A stretch of DNA of 64,000 nt from the NCBI RefSeq assembly GCF_002355215.1, contig NZ_AP014612.1, positions 1,922,001 through 1,986,000 of the forward strand, in the 5' to 3' direction. The position numbers and the translations under genes were made by a program. Positions within the stretch are counted from its first letter, which is position 1; each line of letters starts with the position of its first letter. Positions 40,132 to 50,846 of the stretch are shown one piece after another. Source of the DNA: Streptococcus troglodytae. Its GTDB lineage: Bacteria > Bacillota > Bacilli > Lactobacillales > Streptococcaceae. The notes below the pieces were generated by a model, which had not been told where the DNA came from, made no database searches, and worked only from the letters and a program-made list of their open reading frames with translations.

Positions 40132-41760
40132 TCAAGTCTTGGCCAATATAGCTACTGTCTGATAGGGTTTTAAAAGAATTTTATCTGTCAGGTCGACTTT
40201 CTCGTAATTACTAATGAGAACAGTCCCTGCTTGATAAAGGGAAGGCAAGTCTAGTTCAACTGTTTCAGCAAAGAAATTATTGAGAACCAGCAGCTTTTGG
40301 CCTTCGTACTCTCGTTCAAAGGCATAGATTTTATCGCTGTCTGTTAAAGCTGCCTGATAACTGCCTTGAGCAATTAGCGGCATTTCTTTTCGCAAACGAA
40401 TCAATTTTTGATAAAAAGGAAAGATCTTACCTTGTTTTTCATTAGCCACATTGATTTGCGGATAGCTCTTTCCAACCTTCAGCCACGGCCTGCCAGTTGA
40501 AAAACCTGCATTCTTACTAGCATCCCATTGCATGGGGGTACGTGCATTATCACGCGATTTGGCTTGAATAATGTGAAAGGCTTCCTCAGAAGATTTGCCT
40601 TTATCCATTAATTCTTGATAGGCATTCAGGCTTTCCACATCAACATAATCAGCCATAGAATCATAGTCTGGATCAATCATGCCAATTTCTTCCCCCATAT
40701 AAATATAGGGTGTGCCACGAGATAAATGAATAGAAGCTGCAAGCATGGTCGCTCCTTCATTGCGAAACTGCTTAATATCAACAAAGCGATTAAGCGCTCG
40801 TGGCTGATCGTGATTATTCCAAAAGAGAGCAGACCAGCCATTACCTTGACTCATCCCTTCACCCCAAGTATGAAAGAGATGTTTCAGCTCTTCAAAATCA
40901 AACGTTTTGCGCGTCCATTTTTGACCATCTTGATAATCCACTTTCAAATGATGAAAATTAAAGACCATATCCAACTCATGATTGTTAGGATTGCTGTATT
41001 GTATGCAGTTAGGAATATCTGTAAAACTCATCTCGCCAACAGTCATACCATTTTCATCCTGACCAAAGCTGGCTTTATTGAGCATTTTTAAATAATCATG
41101 ATTAATGGGACGGTCTGTATACTCAGGCTTGCCATCAAAATCGGGATTATCTTTGAGAATCTCATCCTTACCAATCACATTGATGACATCAAAGCGAAAG
41201 CCCTTGACCCCTTTGCTACGCCAGAAATTGACCACCTTAAACAGTTCTTCACGAACGTGAGGATTGCGCCAGTTTAAATCAGCCTGCGTGACATCATACA
41301 GATGCAGGTAATACTTCCCTGTCTCTCCAAAAGGTGCCCAAGCATTGCCCCCGAATTTAGAAAGCCAATCAGTAGGCTTATCTCTTAAAATAAAGAAATC
41401 CTGATAATAGGGATCGCCAGCCAAAGCTTTTTGAAACCATTCATGTTCGGTGGAACAGTGATTGAGTACCATGTCCAGCATGATCTCAACGCCATGCTCT
41501 TTTCCTTTACGTACTAATTCTTCAAAATCTGCCATACTCCCAAATAAAGGATTCACAGCAGTATAATCAGAAACATCGTAGCCATTGTCACGCTGGGGAC
41601 TGGGATAGAATGGATTGAGCCAGATAACATCAATTCCCAATTCTTCTAAATAAGGTAATTTTTCAATAATTCCCTGAAGATCCCCGACCCCATTTCCACT
41701 TGTATCTTTATACGATTTGGGATAAATTTGATAGACAACCTTTCTTTTGTCTAAGGTCAT
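40132..41760 (-). CDS. treC: Trehalose-6-phosphate hydrolase (GH13)
   Basis: 542-aa alpha-amylase-family enzyme that splits trehalose 6-phosphate to glucose and glucose 6-phosphate. Catalytic elements: nucleophile Asp in GFRFDVINVIGKDE, acid/base Glu in TVGEMSF, transition-state Asp in WNNHDQPR. The start MTLDKRKVVYQIYPKSYKDTSGNGVGDL is typical of phosphotrehalase and oligo-1,6-glucosidase. It follows the trehalose PTS gene by 25 bases, which favours trehalose 6-phosphate over dextran substrates. Confidence 0.93.
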   Translation of the reverse strand: MTLDKRKVVYQIYPKSYKDTSGNGVGDLQGIIEKLPYLEELGIDVIWLNPFYPSPQRDNGYDVSDYTAVNPLFGSMADFEELVRKGKEHGVEIMLDMVLNHCSTEHEWFQKALAGDPYYQDFFILRDKPTDWLSKFGGNAWAPFGETGKYYLHLYDVTQADLNWRNPHVREELFKVVNFWRSKGVKGFRFDVINVIGKDEILKDNPDFDGKPEYTDRPINHDYLKMLNKASFGQDENGMTVGEMSFTDIPNCIQYSNPNNHELDMVFNFHHLKVDYQDGQKWTRKTFDFEELKHLFHTWGEGMSQGNGWSALFWNNHDQPRALNRFVDIKQFRNEGATMLAASIHLSRGTPYIYMGEEIGMIDPDYDSMADYVDVESLNAYQELMDKGKSSEEAFHIIQAKSRDNARTPMQWDASKNAGFSTGRPWLKVGKSYPQINVANEKQGKIFPFYQKLIRLRKEMPLIAQGSYQAALTDSDKIYAFEREYEGQKLLVLNNFFAETVELDLPSLYQAGTVLISNYEKVDLTDKILLKPYQTVAILAKT

Positions 41761-41785
41761 AGTCTTCTCCTTATAATAAATAATT

Positions 41786-43753
41786 CTATATTTTGCTTGC
41801 TGTTAGGAGAGCCTCACCGCGTTCAATTTCACGAGGAAGACTTCCAACGACATCAGGTTGATAATCATTCTGATTGGTGACAATAACCGGTGTTTCTGTT
41901 GTATAGCCTGCCTGATGGATAGCTTCAATGTCAAAACGAATCAATTGATCTCCAACCTTAACCTTATCTCCCTGTTTGACCTGCGTTTCAAAGCCTTTCC
42001 CTTCAAGGTTGACTGTATCCATACCAATATGGATTAATAATTCGAGTCCTTGATCTGTTACAAGACCAATAGCATGTTTTGTCGGGAAAAGCACAGAGAC
42101 GACCCCATCAACAGGAGAGGTTAAGAGGCCTTCGCTTGGTTCAATCAAAGCACCTTGTCCCATGACACCCTGAGCAAAAACGGGATCAACTGCTTCAGAT
42201 AAAGGTTTAGCTTGCCCCTTTAAAGGACTTTTAATCTCAAAAATTGTTCCGACAGCAGGCTCATTAGTAGCTTGTAATGCTGATGCCTCTGTGTTTTCTG
42301 TTTCTTCTTGGTGAGCTTCATCTTCAGATTTAGTAAGAAAGTTAATCCTACGGAAGAAAACCGTTAAAATCATAGGAACTGCGATAGCCACTAACATAAT
42401 GATGAAAAATGGAAGCATGTATTTAACTTTGATAGATAAAATTCCCGGAAGACCGCCAATACCAATAGCGTTAGCCGTTACATTAAAGGTAACTGAAAGG
42501 AAGCCAGCAATAGAAGAGCCAATCATTCCAGCTACAAGAGGATAAACATATTTGATATTCACCCCAAAAAGTGCTGGTTCTGTCACACCAAGATAAGCTG
42601 AGATAGTGGCTGGAAGTGAGACTTGTGCTTCACGTTCTTCATGACGGTTCATCAGATAATAAGCAAATACCGCTGAGCCTTGGGCAATATTAGAAAGAGC
42701 AATCATTGGCCATAGTCCTGTGCCTCCTGTATCTGCTACTAATTGTGTATCAATAGCATTAGTCATATGATGTAGACCAGTAATAACAAATGGCGCATAG
42801 AGAGCTCCAAAGATCGCTCCAAAAAGCCATTTAACAGGACCGGTTAAGCCTGCATATACGATTGTTGAAATCCATTGTCCAATAGTCCAACCGATTGGCC
42901 CCAAAACAGTATGAGCTAAAATCAATGCTGGGATAAGAGATAAAAAGGGCACAAAAATCATAGAAACCACTTCTGGAATTTTCTTGCGCCAAAAGATCTC
43001 AAGATACGAAAGGGAAAGTCCAGCCAGCAAAGCTGGGATAACTTGCCCTTGATAACCAATACGTCTCACCGTAAAGAAACCAAAATCCCAAACCCATTTT
43101 TTAGCGATTTCAGCTGCGGGAGTACTAGCTACATTGTAGGCATTCAGCAGCTGCGGTGAAACCAAACAAATTCCAAGTACAATACCTAAAATTTGACTCG
43201 TTCCCATCTTACGGCTGACAGACCAAACAATACCTACAGGTAAAAATTGGAAGATGGCTTCGCCCGGCAGCCATAGAAATGAACTGATACCACTCCAAAA
43301 TTGTGAATGCTGTGCGATTGTTTGTCCGTCTAGAAATCCCCATTGAACCTGATCGATGACATTACGAAATCCAAGAATCAGCCCCCCAACAATGATAGCT
43401 GGGATAATAGGGGTGAAAATTTCTGCTAACAGAGTCATCACGCGCTGAATAGGATTCTGATGGCTTTTAGCAGCCGACTTGGCGGTTTCCTTAGAAACCC
43501 CTTCAATACCTGAAACAGCTGTAAAATCATTGTAAAACAAAGGAACATCATTTCCAATAATAATTTGGAATTGCCCCGCATTAGTAAAAGTTCCCTTTAC
43601 AGCCGGAATAGCTTCAATTGTCTTAACATCGGCTTTACTTTCATCATTTAAAACAAAGCGCATACGTGTTGCACAATGTGTGACAGCAGAAACATTTTCT
43701 TTGCCACCAATGGCATCTAGTAATACCTTGGCGTCTTTTTCAAATTTTCCCAT
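41786..43753 (-). CDS. treP: Trehalose PTS permease EIIBCA
   Basis: 655-aa phosphotransferase permease. The EIIB domain at the N-terminus has Cys in SAVTHCATRMRFVLND (about residue 27). The EIIC membrane domain spans about 105-480. The C-terminal EIIA domain has the phospho-His in LLIHIGMDTVNLEGKGF. Imports and phosphorylates trehalose at the membrane. First gene of the tre operon, divergent from treR, with a cre site and a palindrome upstream. Confidence 0.93.
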   Translation of the reverse strand: MGKFEKDAKVLLDAIGGKENVSAVTHCATRMRFVLNDESKADVKTIEAIPAVKGTFTNAGQFQIIIGNDVPLFYNDFTAVSGIEGVSKETAKSAAKSHQNPIQRVMTLLAEIFTPIIPAIIVGGLILGFRNVIDQVQWGFLDGQTIAQHSQFWSGISSFLWLPGEAIFQFLPVGIVWSVSRKMGTSQILGIVLGICLVSPQLLNAYNVASTPAAEIAKKWVWDFGFFTVRRIGYQGQVIPALLAGLSLSYLEIFWRKKIPEVVSMIFVPFLSLIPALILAHTVLGPIGWTIGQWISTIVYAGLTGPVKWLFGAIFGALYAPFVITGLHHMTNAIDTQLVADTGGTGLWPMIALSNIAQGSAVFAYYLMNRHEEREAQVSLPATISAYLGVTEPALFGVNIKYVYPLVAGMIGSSIAGFLSVTFNVTANAIGIGGLPGILSIKVKYMLPFFIIMLVAIAVPMILTVFFRRINFLTKSEDEAHQEETENTEASALQATNEPAVGTIFEIKSPLKGQAKPLSEAVDPVFAQGVMGQGALIEPSEGLLTSPVDGVVSVLFPTKHAIGLVTDQGLELLIHIGMDTVNLEGKGFETQVKQGDKVKVGDQLIRFDIEAIHQAGYTTETPVIVTNQNDYQPDVVGSLPREIERGEALLTASKI

Positions 43754-43762
43754 AAACTTTTC

Positions 43763-43829
43763 CTAGGTTAACCTAGTCCTCCTTTAATATGATAACAAGT
43801 ATGTTTACTTTTTATTGTAAACGATTACA
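43763..43829. promoter_or_regulatory. tre control region: CcpA cre site and a 14-base palindrome
   Basis: TGTAAACGATTACA (43816-43829) fits the cre consensus TGWAANCGNTNWCA, so catabolite repression by CcpA is expected. CTAGGTTAACCTAG (43763-43776) is a perfect palindrome just upstream of the PTS start; it may be a TreR operator or a leader hairpin. Both lie between divergent treP and treR. Confidence 0.65.
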
Positions 43830-43926
43830 AATTTGTTGGCAAGTTGTTCATAGGAAAAAAGCGCAATTTTTGTTAAAATAAAGTTAGTTGTATGCATTTT
43901 TTTAGACAAATTGGATTGAATTGCTT

Positions 43927-44638
43927 ATGAAAAAATATGAAATTATTTTAAAAACTAGAAGAAGACATTCTCAAAGGGCATTATCAAATGGGTGACTATC
44001 TTCCTCCTGAAATGGAACTTAGCCAGACCTATGCCAGCAGCCGAGATACTGTTAGAAAGGCTTTACAGCTCTTGACTAAAGCAGGTTTTATTAAAACAGT
44101 ACAGGGAAGAGGATCCCAAATTATCAAGCGTGAACGCATTAACTTTCCTGTTTCTCAACTAACCAGCTATCAGGAATTGGTTGAACAATTGCAGATGAAT
44201 GTCAAGACCAATGTTATTGCTATTGATAAACTGATTGTTGATGAGAAACTCACTAAACTAACCGGTTTTGAAAGTAAAGGGCTTGTCTGGCGCATCACAA
44301 GACAGCGCGTCATAGACGGTGTTGCTTCCATTTTAGATACGGATTATTTGGATAAAGCACTGATTCCTCATATGACCAGAGAAATCGCTGAACACTCTAT
44401 CTATGATTATCTTGAAAATAAACTAAAGCTGGACATTGCCTATGCTCAAAAGATTATTACCATAGATCAAGTATCGCAAAAAGATAAAATTTTGCTTGAT
44501 TTGGATTCTGAAAATCATGTCGTTTCGGTTAAATCTAAAGTTTACCTCAGTAATCAGCAGCAATTTCAATTCACTGAAAGCCGGCACAAACTGGAAAAGT
44601 TCCGTTTTGTTGACTTTGCCAGACGGCATCGTGATTAA
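43927..44638 (+). pseudogene. treR: TreR, GntR-family trehalose repressor, N-terminus frame-shifted
   Basis: GntR helix-turn-helix (LPPEMELSQTYASSRDTVRKALQLLTKAGFIKTVQGRGS) and a UTRA effector domain (LTSYQELVEQLQ through to the end). Repressor sensing trehalose 6-phosphate. The visible frame has a poor start at 43988. An ATG at 43927 opens MKKYEII, and two added bases in the adjoining T4-A5 run near 43941-43949 would continue FKKLEEDILKGHYQMGDYLPP, the usual GntR start. Restored length is about 237 aa. Probably intact in the organism. Confidence 0.75.
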
Positions 44639-44689
44639 GACAACAAGGAAAGCACAAAAGAAAAAGAGGCTATCATCTGGATAAATAAT

Positions 44690-44901
44690 TATCAAAAAGC
44701 CCCTATTTCACAATGCTAACAAGGGCACAGCACTGCTCGCATTGCATCTTTTTCTGCCTATGAATGGCTATCAGTCGGACACCTCATTTGAAGTGGGATA
44801 GAAAAAACGATTAAAGTTGCTGCTTTTCAAGATGATTTTAAAGAGTTGAAAGTTAATATTGTGCGTTTTCTAAAAGAGAATAATCGAGTGATTAAATTGT
44901 G
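44690..44901 (+). pseudogene. Fic/Doc-type remnant
   Basis: After treR the plus strand reads LFHNANKGTALLALHLFLPM then NGYQSDTSFEVG and a stop, resembling the Fic/Doc motif region (GNKRTALLA..FL.LNGY) with the core degraded. A second frame continues IEKTIKVAAFQDDFKELKVN and on to the stop at 44901. No start and no intact HxFx(D/E)GNxR motif. Likely the end of a decayed death-on-curing-type toxin gene. Confidence 0.45.
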
Positions 44902-44904
44902 ATA

Positions 44905-44942
44905 TGCAAGAAACCTCAGATAATTGTATCTGAGGTTTCTTG
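44905..44942. terminator. Long perfect hairpin downstream of dexA
   Basis: A 17-bp perfect stem, GCAAGAAACCTCAGATA / TATCTGAGGTTTCTTGC, with loop ATTG. It sits about 40 bases beyond the dexA stop on the minus strand and just after the Fic/Doc remnant, so it can end both. T-runs are short. Confidence 0.7.
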
Positions 44943-44984
44943 CCACATAATAAAACTTACAATGAAACTATCGCACTATTGTAA

Positions 44985-47690
44985 TCAATCATTTTTCCTG
45001 CCCTTTATCAAGCTTAACAATCCTGCAGCGCCGATTAGAAGCGCACCAGCACCTACCACTTTGAGGAGATTGGAGCGCGTTTTACTGTTATCTCCTGTCT
45101 GCGGTAACTCTGCTTGAGAGACTGATAATGATCGCTTGGAAAGAGTTGGCAGCTGTAAGTCATTTTCTTCATCGGTTAAGACTGAAACAGTCTCATTTTT
45201 ATTTCCATCTTCTGCCTGCTTATTAGCTGTTGGGAGAGGGGTGAGTGCTTCTGGAGTTTGCGGAATTGCTGGTTCAAGTGTCTTAGCAGGATGTTGGGGC
45301 TGTTCTGGAACTTTAGGCGTTTCTGGTTTAATGGTTTCATTAATATAAATCATATCCCAAAGCGTCAGTCTTGGCACTTGAATATAAAGAACAGGATCGC
45401 CATTCTCATTCGTTTTTACCTGAGTCGCTAGAGAAATCATACTAGATTGCAGCCAATCATCTGGTGACGTCAGATAGACTTGTTTAGCTATTCGTTCAGC
45501 CTCTGTCATAGACATACCAGTTAAAGGATAAGTAACCAATAAATTGGTTTGCTCATCAGGTGTTTTATTATTTTCATAACCATCTTCATTTTTCCAGTCG
45601 GATGTAATTCCCATAAGATTGAGCAATTGAATGGTCCTGAAATCTTTTCCTTTTTTAGCATAAGTCCAAACTTGATCACCAGTGATCCCTAAAGCATCAT
45701 GTGACAACTGCTGACCATTCGCAGTGAAAGTCTGAGGTTCAGCAGAATCATTTTCAACCTGATCACGCAAAAGATTTTCATAAGCCGTAATAAATTGTTG
45801 GTAATGATAGTTTTTACGATTGAGCTCTTTCGAAACCTTGAGGCTTTGTGTTGGATAATAGGCCGTTTCTAAGACACCAACTCCACCCCCATCATTAGGA
45901 TTAGCCAGAGCAGCCAGAGACATATGATAGCCCCCTGCTGCCGCAATGGCCGCAGTTGTCAGCAGAACCGCATCTGTTTGGTAAGTTGCTGAAGCTAAAA
46001 CGTCACGCGCTGCACCATTGAGAGGAACCCTATTCTCATCAAATTTAGGCTCTTCCATATAAGCTCCGACAATCAACGATTTCCCTGTCGCTTGGCGAAC
46101 TTGATCAACACGAGCTTTCAGATCTCCATAACTATCTTGAGGACGGTTCCCCAAAGCTGAAGTTCCAAAAGGCCATAATTCATTGTAAATCACATCTTGT
46201 TTGCTGCTGGCGAGTTTGCCGATATTTTCACCATTAACATCATTGAGTGTTAAATAATACTGAGGCAGTTTTTCCTTCATTTTATTGAGAAATTCAGCAT
46301 AGACATCAGATAACATAAAGGAATGAGCAATATCTCGACTGTCCTTTTGATTATGGGAAAGAACACGATTATCTCCAATTGTATCTCCCTGCCAGCCGTC
46401 AAAACCACCATTTTGCATGGCTTGAGCCATAGCATTAGAAATATAATTTTGCCAACTTTGACTCAAAGGATTGTAATAATATTGCAGCGGCTTATCATCA
46501 ATAGAGTAAGTCATGACCTGACCATTTTGACCATAACCGCCAGTCTCATAATTATAGATGTACTCAGTATCTGGTAAAACAGCCGTTTCATTAGCATTCT
46601 GTGCTAAAATCATATTATAGAGCATGGCAACAGCACCAGTTTGATGGACACGATTGACCAAGGCTTTAACAGCATCCGTTTCAACCTGCGAATGACTCCA
46701 CCAATTCCAAGACTGATCAAACTTAGGAACATTAGGAAAGGGATTTGTAGCAGACTTATAAACATCATAGAAGAAATAAGAATTAATATTCATATTTTTC
46801 ATTTGCTCTAATTCGCGATAATAATCTGGTAAGTTCTTAGTCAAGACACTGTTATTGTCTTTTTGAGAACCTCCAATAGCAGCATAACGCGGAAAAGTAC
46901 GCCAGTCATCCTCAACCGCAATAGCCCGATTGCCCTGCTCTAAAATATTATTTTGGCTGTCTGATACGTTAATCTTCAAAAGATATCCGTGATTATTGGT
47001 TAAAAGACTGGCAGGAACAGTCAGCTCCCCTTTTTGAGTGGTATAACTTTCATTGGGAAGAAGGTATTTTGTATAACGAAGTGTATCTAATTTATTTTCA
47101 AGGAAATAAACCTCAGCAGTAGCTGTAATGTTTTGGGCTAAAGATGTTGTATTGTTTAAAGTAAGGTTTAAATGAACAGCTTCCCCTGCTTGATAGGTTG
47201 CTTTATCTGTTGTCAGAATTACCATGTTGCTATTCTTTTGGTTCTGTGCAGTTTCTAGCACAGCTCTTTCTTTATTGGCAGCAGATACCATTTGCATTGG
47301 CTCCTGATGGGAATTGTTAGAAAGTTTCTCCGCTTGAGGTTGTGTATTAGTATCTGCAGAAACCGATTGTCCTTGTTCATTAGAATCTATTGACGCCGGT
47401 TCTGGCTGTACTACAGCTGCAGTATTAACCTTCTCTTGCGCTCCAAGATCTACTTCCGAAACAGCGCAAACCGTTGACTCTAGACCCTCAGCTGATCTAT
47501 TGGCTCCCCCAGCAATTGGCTCTTTCAGCCCTGCCTCATCTCCAGCAGGAGTTTCCTGCATAACATCACCAACACCCGTCCTATCTGTTGAACTATCATC
47601 GGCCAATACTGCCATACCATTTGTAAAAAGCAGTACGGTTACAACAGAAGATAAGAACATCTTAATCATTTTTTGCTCATTCTTTTTCAT
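44985..47690 (-). CDS. dexA: Dextranase, cell-wall anchored (GH66)
   Basis: Extracellular endo-dextranase that cuts alpha-1,6-glucan. Signal peptide at 1-31 ([21 protein letters not shown]), then a variable linker to about 150, then a GH66 domain beginning [22 protein letters not shown]. The region with [13 protein letters not shown] carries the catalytic Asp of this family. The C-terminus has the sortase motif LPQTG, a hydrophobic stretch and a KGRKND tail. 901 aa, somewhat longer than the dextranase I remember. A 14-base palindrome ATACAAATTTGTAT lies upstream at 47738-47751. Confidence 0.92.
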   Translation of the reverse strand: MKKNEQKMIKMFLSSVVTVLLFTNGMAVLADDSSTDRTGVGDVMQETPAGDEAGLKEPIAGGANRSAEGLESTVCAVSEVDLGAQEKVNTAAVVQPEPASIDSNEQGQSVSADTNTQPQAEKLSNNSHQEPMQMVSAANKERAVLETAQNQKNSNMVILTTDKATYQAGEAVHLNLTLNNTTSLAQNITATAEVYFLENKLDTLRYTKYLLPNESYTTQKGELTVPASLLTNNHGYLLKINVSDSQNNILEQGNRAIAVEDDWRTFPRYAAIGGSQKDNNSVLTKNLPDYYRELEQMKNMNINSYFFYDVYKSATNPFPNVPKFDQSWNWWSHSQVETDAVKALVNRVHQTGAVAMLYNMILAQNANETAVLPDTEYIYNYETGGYGQNGQVMTYSIDDKPLQYYYNPLSQSWQNYISNAMAQAMQNGGFDGWQGDTIGDNRVLSHNQKDSRDIAHSFMLSDVYAEFLNKMKEKLPQYYLTLNDVNGENIGKLASSKQDVIYNELWPFGTSALGNRPQDSYGDLKARVDQVRQATGKSLIVGAYMEEPKFDENRVPLNGAARDVLASATYQTDAVLLTTAAIAAAGGYHMSLAALANPNDGGGVGVLETAYYPTQSLKVSKELNRKNYHYQQFITAYENLLRDQVENDSAEPQTFTANGQQLSHDALGITGDQVWTYAKKGKDFRTIQLLNLMGITSDWKNEDGYENNKTPDEQTNLLVTYPLTGMSMTEAERIAKQVYLTSPDDWLQSSMISLATQVKTNENGDPVLYIQVPRLTLWDMIYINETIKPETPKVPEQPQHPAKTLEPAIPQTPEALTPLPTANKQAEDGNKNETVSVLTDEENDLQLPTLSKRSLSVSQAELPQTGDNSKTRSNLLKVVGAGALLIGAAGLLSLIKGRKND

Positions 47691-47977
47691 TTTTTAACTC
47701 CAAATATTAATTTTGTCATATAATATTAATATTAACAATACAAATTTGTATTTTATCAAAAATATTACAAAATTTCAATGAGAGTTTCATGAAAAATTTC
47801 CAAGCTTTTTCATATAAGACTGATAATAAGAATGATTGAATGCCTCAAATGATCACTGTAGGAAGACTTTTAAAGGCCAATGAAAGTGGGATAAGCTTCT
47901 ATGATTGCTGTGCAATCATCCACAAAATAGTGTCGATCTATAAGATTACGGATAAGAAGTCCTGAGATTATCAGATA

Positions 47978-48011
47978 AAATAGCCGTAACAGTTTGACGC
48001 AGCGGCTATTT
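47978..48011 (-). terminator. Terminator of the rel-dtd transcript
   Basis: Stem AAATAGCCG / CGGCTATTT with a 16-base loop, directly after the dtd stop, then TTTT on the minus strand. Confidence 0.75.
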
Positions 48012-48467
48012 CTAAACAAGTTTATTCTTTCTTTTTGTATCCAATACAATCGTCACAGGTCCGTCATTCGTAAGAGAGACTTGCATATCGGCACCAAATA
48101 TTCCCGTTTGAATAGGAACAAGCTGAGCCAGTTCTTGGTTAAATTGATCATATAATTGACTGGCCAAATCTGGCTGTGCAGCTCCCGTAAAAGCAGGACG
48201 ATTGCCTTTCTTAGTATTGGCAAAGAGAGTAAATTGAGACACAGAAAGAACCTCCCCCTTAATGTCTCGAACGGAAAGGTTCATCTTCCCTTCTTCATCC
48301 GAAAAAATTCTCATATTAGCAATTTTCCAAACAGCATAAGATAGGTCTTCTTGAGTATCATCTGGTCCTATCCCGACTAATAAAACTAGGCCTTGGTTAA
48401 TGGAAGCTCTGCTCTTACCTTCAACAGTCAGACTGGCTTTCATAACGCGTTGAATGACAATTTTCAT
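48012..48467 (-). CDS. dtd: D-aminoacyl-tRNA deacylase
   Basis: Removes D-amino acids wrongly attached to tRNA. 151 aa from the ATG at 48467 ([18 protein letters not shown]); an upstream GTG at 48473 is less likely. It has the active-site [19 protein letters not shown] and the cross-subunit motif LTNDGPVTI. The gene is 6 bases past the rel stop, the usual Firmicute rel-dtd pairing. Confidence 0.95.
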   Translation of the reverse strand: MKIVIQRVMKASLTVEGKSRASINQGLVLLVGIGPDDTQEDLSYAVWKIANMRIFSDEEGKMNLSVRDIKGEVLSVSQFTLFANTKKGNRPAFTGAAQPDLASQLYDQFNQELAQLVPIQTGIFGADMQVSLTNDGPVTIVLDTKRKNKLV

Positions 48468-48473
48468 CGGCAC

Positions 48474-50696
48474 TTACCCGTTAGTCCTTTTAACAGAATA
48501 AACATCTGGAATGACCTTGATTTTATCAACAACAGCTGTTAAAACGGTTAAGTTAGGGATGCCAAAAGTCACATGGATATTGGCAAATTTCATATCCTTA
48601 GTTGGCTGGGCATTGACTGTTGAGATGTTCTTTGTTTGATTCGATAAGATTTGCAGAACATCATTTAAGAGACCGGCACGATTGAGACCATAAATATCAA
48701 TTTCTGCCATATATTCTTTGGTAGAATAATCATCTTCCCATTCGACATCAATTAGCCGTTCCTCATAGCCTTCCTGACTCTTAATATTATGACAATCAGC
48801 ACGATGAATAGCAACGCCACGACCTTTGGTAATATAGCCTTCAATAGGATCGCCTGGGACAGGGTTACAGCACTTAGCAATCCGCATCAAGAGACCAGAA
48901 GAACCTTGGACAATAACACCGCCTTCACTTTTAACCTTAAGGACTTCTTTTTTATTGTCGTGCTTGACTTCGCCGCCTTTCATAAGTTCCTCAGCTTCTG
49001 CCTTAGCCTTGGCACGTTCTTGTTCACGGCGTTCTTTTTCAGTCAATTTGTTAAAAACGGTGACGGGCGACAATTCACCAAAACCGACAGCCGCATAAAG
49101 GGCACCTTCATTACGGTAGTTAAGGCGATTTAAAACAGCCTCCATATGTTTCCTATCCAAATATTTATTGGCCACATAGCCCTGCTCTTGAAAATAATCA
49201 ACCAGCAAATCACGGCCTTTTGTGATAGAGAGTTCTTTATCTTGGTTTTTAAAAAATTGACGAATTTTATTACGAGCTTTATTGGTCTTAACAATATTAA
49301 TCCAGTCACGACTGGGACCAAAAGAATTAGAATTTGTGATGATTTCAACCACATCACCTGTTTTAAGCTTAGCTGTTAAGGGAACCATGCGACCATTCAC
49401 TTTAGCACCTGTTGCCTTTTCTCCGACCTGTGTATGAATGGCATAGGCAAAGTCAATAGGACCAGAATCTTTAGGCAATTCTTGAACAGCACCATTAGGC
49501 GTGAAAACATAAATGCGCTCTGCAAAGATATCTTCTTTGACAGAATCAACAAAGTCAACCGCATTGCCATTGGAAGCGTCTTGCAATTCAACCAGTTCCT
49601 TAATCCAGTTCATTCCTAGAGCTGATTCTTGACTGTTAACCTTGCCTTTGATTCCCTTTTTATAGGCCCAATGCGCTGCTACCCCATATTCAGCCACTTG
49701 ATGCATTTCATGCGTCCGAATTTGCACTTCAATTGGCCCTTTGGGGCCATAAACAGTTGTATGAATGGATTGGTAACCATTTGCTTTAGGGTTAGCAATA
49801 TAGTCCTTAAATCGACCGGGCATAGGGCGCCAAAGCTCATGAATATAACCCAGCATGGCATAAACATCACTTTGTGTATCCAAAATACAACGAATAGCGA
49901 TCAAATCATAAATCTGATCAAAACGTTTCTTCTTATCACGCATCTTCCGATAAATGGAATAAATGTGTTTTGGGCGTCCGTAAATCTCACCGTGTAAGCC
50001 TTGCTCTTCAGTATAAGCTTTGATTTTATCAACAATATCATCAACTAATGCTTCACGTTCACGACGCTTTTCGTTCATCAAATGTGAAATTTTATAAAAT
50101 TCAACTTCATTAAGATAACGAAAAGCTAAATCTTCTAATTCCCATTTGATGCGACTAATCCCCAGTCGATGCGCCAAAGGAGCATAAATTTCCATGGTTT
50201 CACGTGAAATACGTTCTTGCTTATCCTTGCGTAAATGCCTTAACGTCCGCATATTATGAAGACGGTCAGCTAATTTAACCAGAATGACACGAATATCTTT
50301 GGACATAGCCATCAACATCTTACGGTGATTTTCTGCTAGCTGCTCTTCATGCGATTTATACTCAACTTTCCCTAGCTTTGTGACACCATCAACAATGTTC
50401 TTAACATCACTGCCAAATTTAGCTTCTAAATGATCTAAAGTTGCTTCGGTATCTTCAATGACATCATGCAAAAAGCCACAGGAAACTGTAATAGCATCCA
50501 AATGTAAGTCCGCTAAAATTCCTGCAACCTGAATAGGATGAATAATATAAGGTTCTCCTGACTTACGAAATTGACCGCTATGGCATTCCGTGGCATAATC
50601 TAAAGCTTTTTGAACAAAGGCAACATCTGCTTTGTTCATATACATTGAGCAGATATCAATAACCTCTTGACCTGTTAAATTTGCATCTTTCGCCAT
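48474..50696 (-). CDS. rel: Bifunctional (p)ppGpp synthetase/hydrolase Rel
   Basis: 740-aa stringent-response enzyme. Order: HD hydrolase domain (SCGFLHDVIEDTEATLD, about 75), synthetase domain (GRPKHIYSIYRKM and NPKANGYQSIHTTVYGP), TGS domain (VFTPNGAVQELPKDSGPIDFAYAIH, about 395), and C-terminal ACT domain. All catalytic segments look intact, so it should make and degrade (p)ppGpp. Coupled to dtd downstream. Confidence 0.96.
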   Translation of the reverse strand: MAKDANLTGQEVIDICSMYMNKADVAFVQKALDYATECHSGQFRKSGEPYIIHPIQVAGILADLHLDAITVSCGFLHDVIEDTEATLDHLEAKFGSDVKNIVDGVTKLGKVEYKSHEEQLAENHRKMLMAMSKDIRVILVKLADRLHNMRTLRHLRKDKQERISRETMEIYAPLAHRLGISRIKWELEDLAFRYLNEVEFYKISHLMNEKRREREALVDDIVDKIKAYTEEQGLHGEIYGRPKHIYSIYRKMRDKKKRFDQIYDLIAIRCILDTQSDVYAMLGYIHELWRPMPGRFKDYIANPKANGYQSIHTTVYGPKGPIEVQIRTHEMHQVAEYGVAAHWAYKKGIKGKVNSQESALGMNWIKELVELQDASNGNAVDFVDSVKEDIFAERIYVFTPNGAVQELPKDSGPIDFAYAIHTQVGEKATGAKVNGRMVPLTAKLKTGDVVEIITNSNSFGPSRDWINIVKTNKARNKIRQFFKNQDKELSITKGRDLLVDYFQEQGYVANKYLDRKHMEAVLNRLNYRNEGALYAAVGFGELSPVTVFNKLTEKERREQERAKAKAEAEELMKGGEVKHDNKKEVLKVKSEGGVIVQGSSGLLMRIAKCCNPVPGDPIEGYITKGRGVAIHRADCHNIKSQEGYEERLIDVEWEDDYSTKEYMAEIDIYGLNRAGLLNDVLQILSNQTKNISTVNAQPTKDMKFANIHVTFGIPNLTVLTAVVDKIKVIPDVYSVKRTNG

Positions 50697-50846
50697 CTTT
50701 TGCCTCTCTAAAAATATCTTATTCCTATTCTAACACTTTAGGGCAAAAAGAAAAAGGGAGAATACCTGATGATCCGCTTAGCAACTAAACTTTTAGACAC
50801 CACTAAAAAAGAAAAGCTCCTATCTTTGACAGATAAGAGTCTTTGC

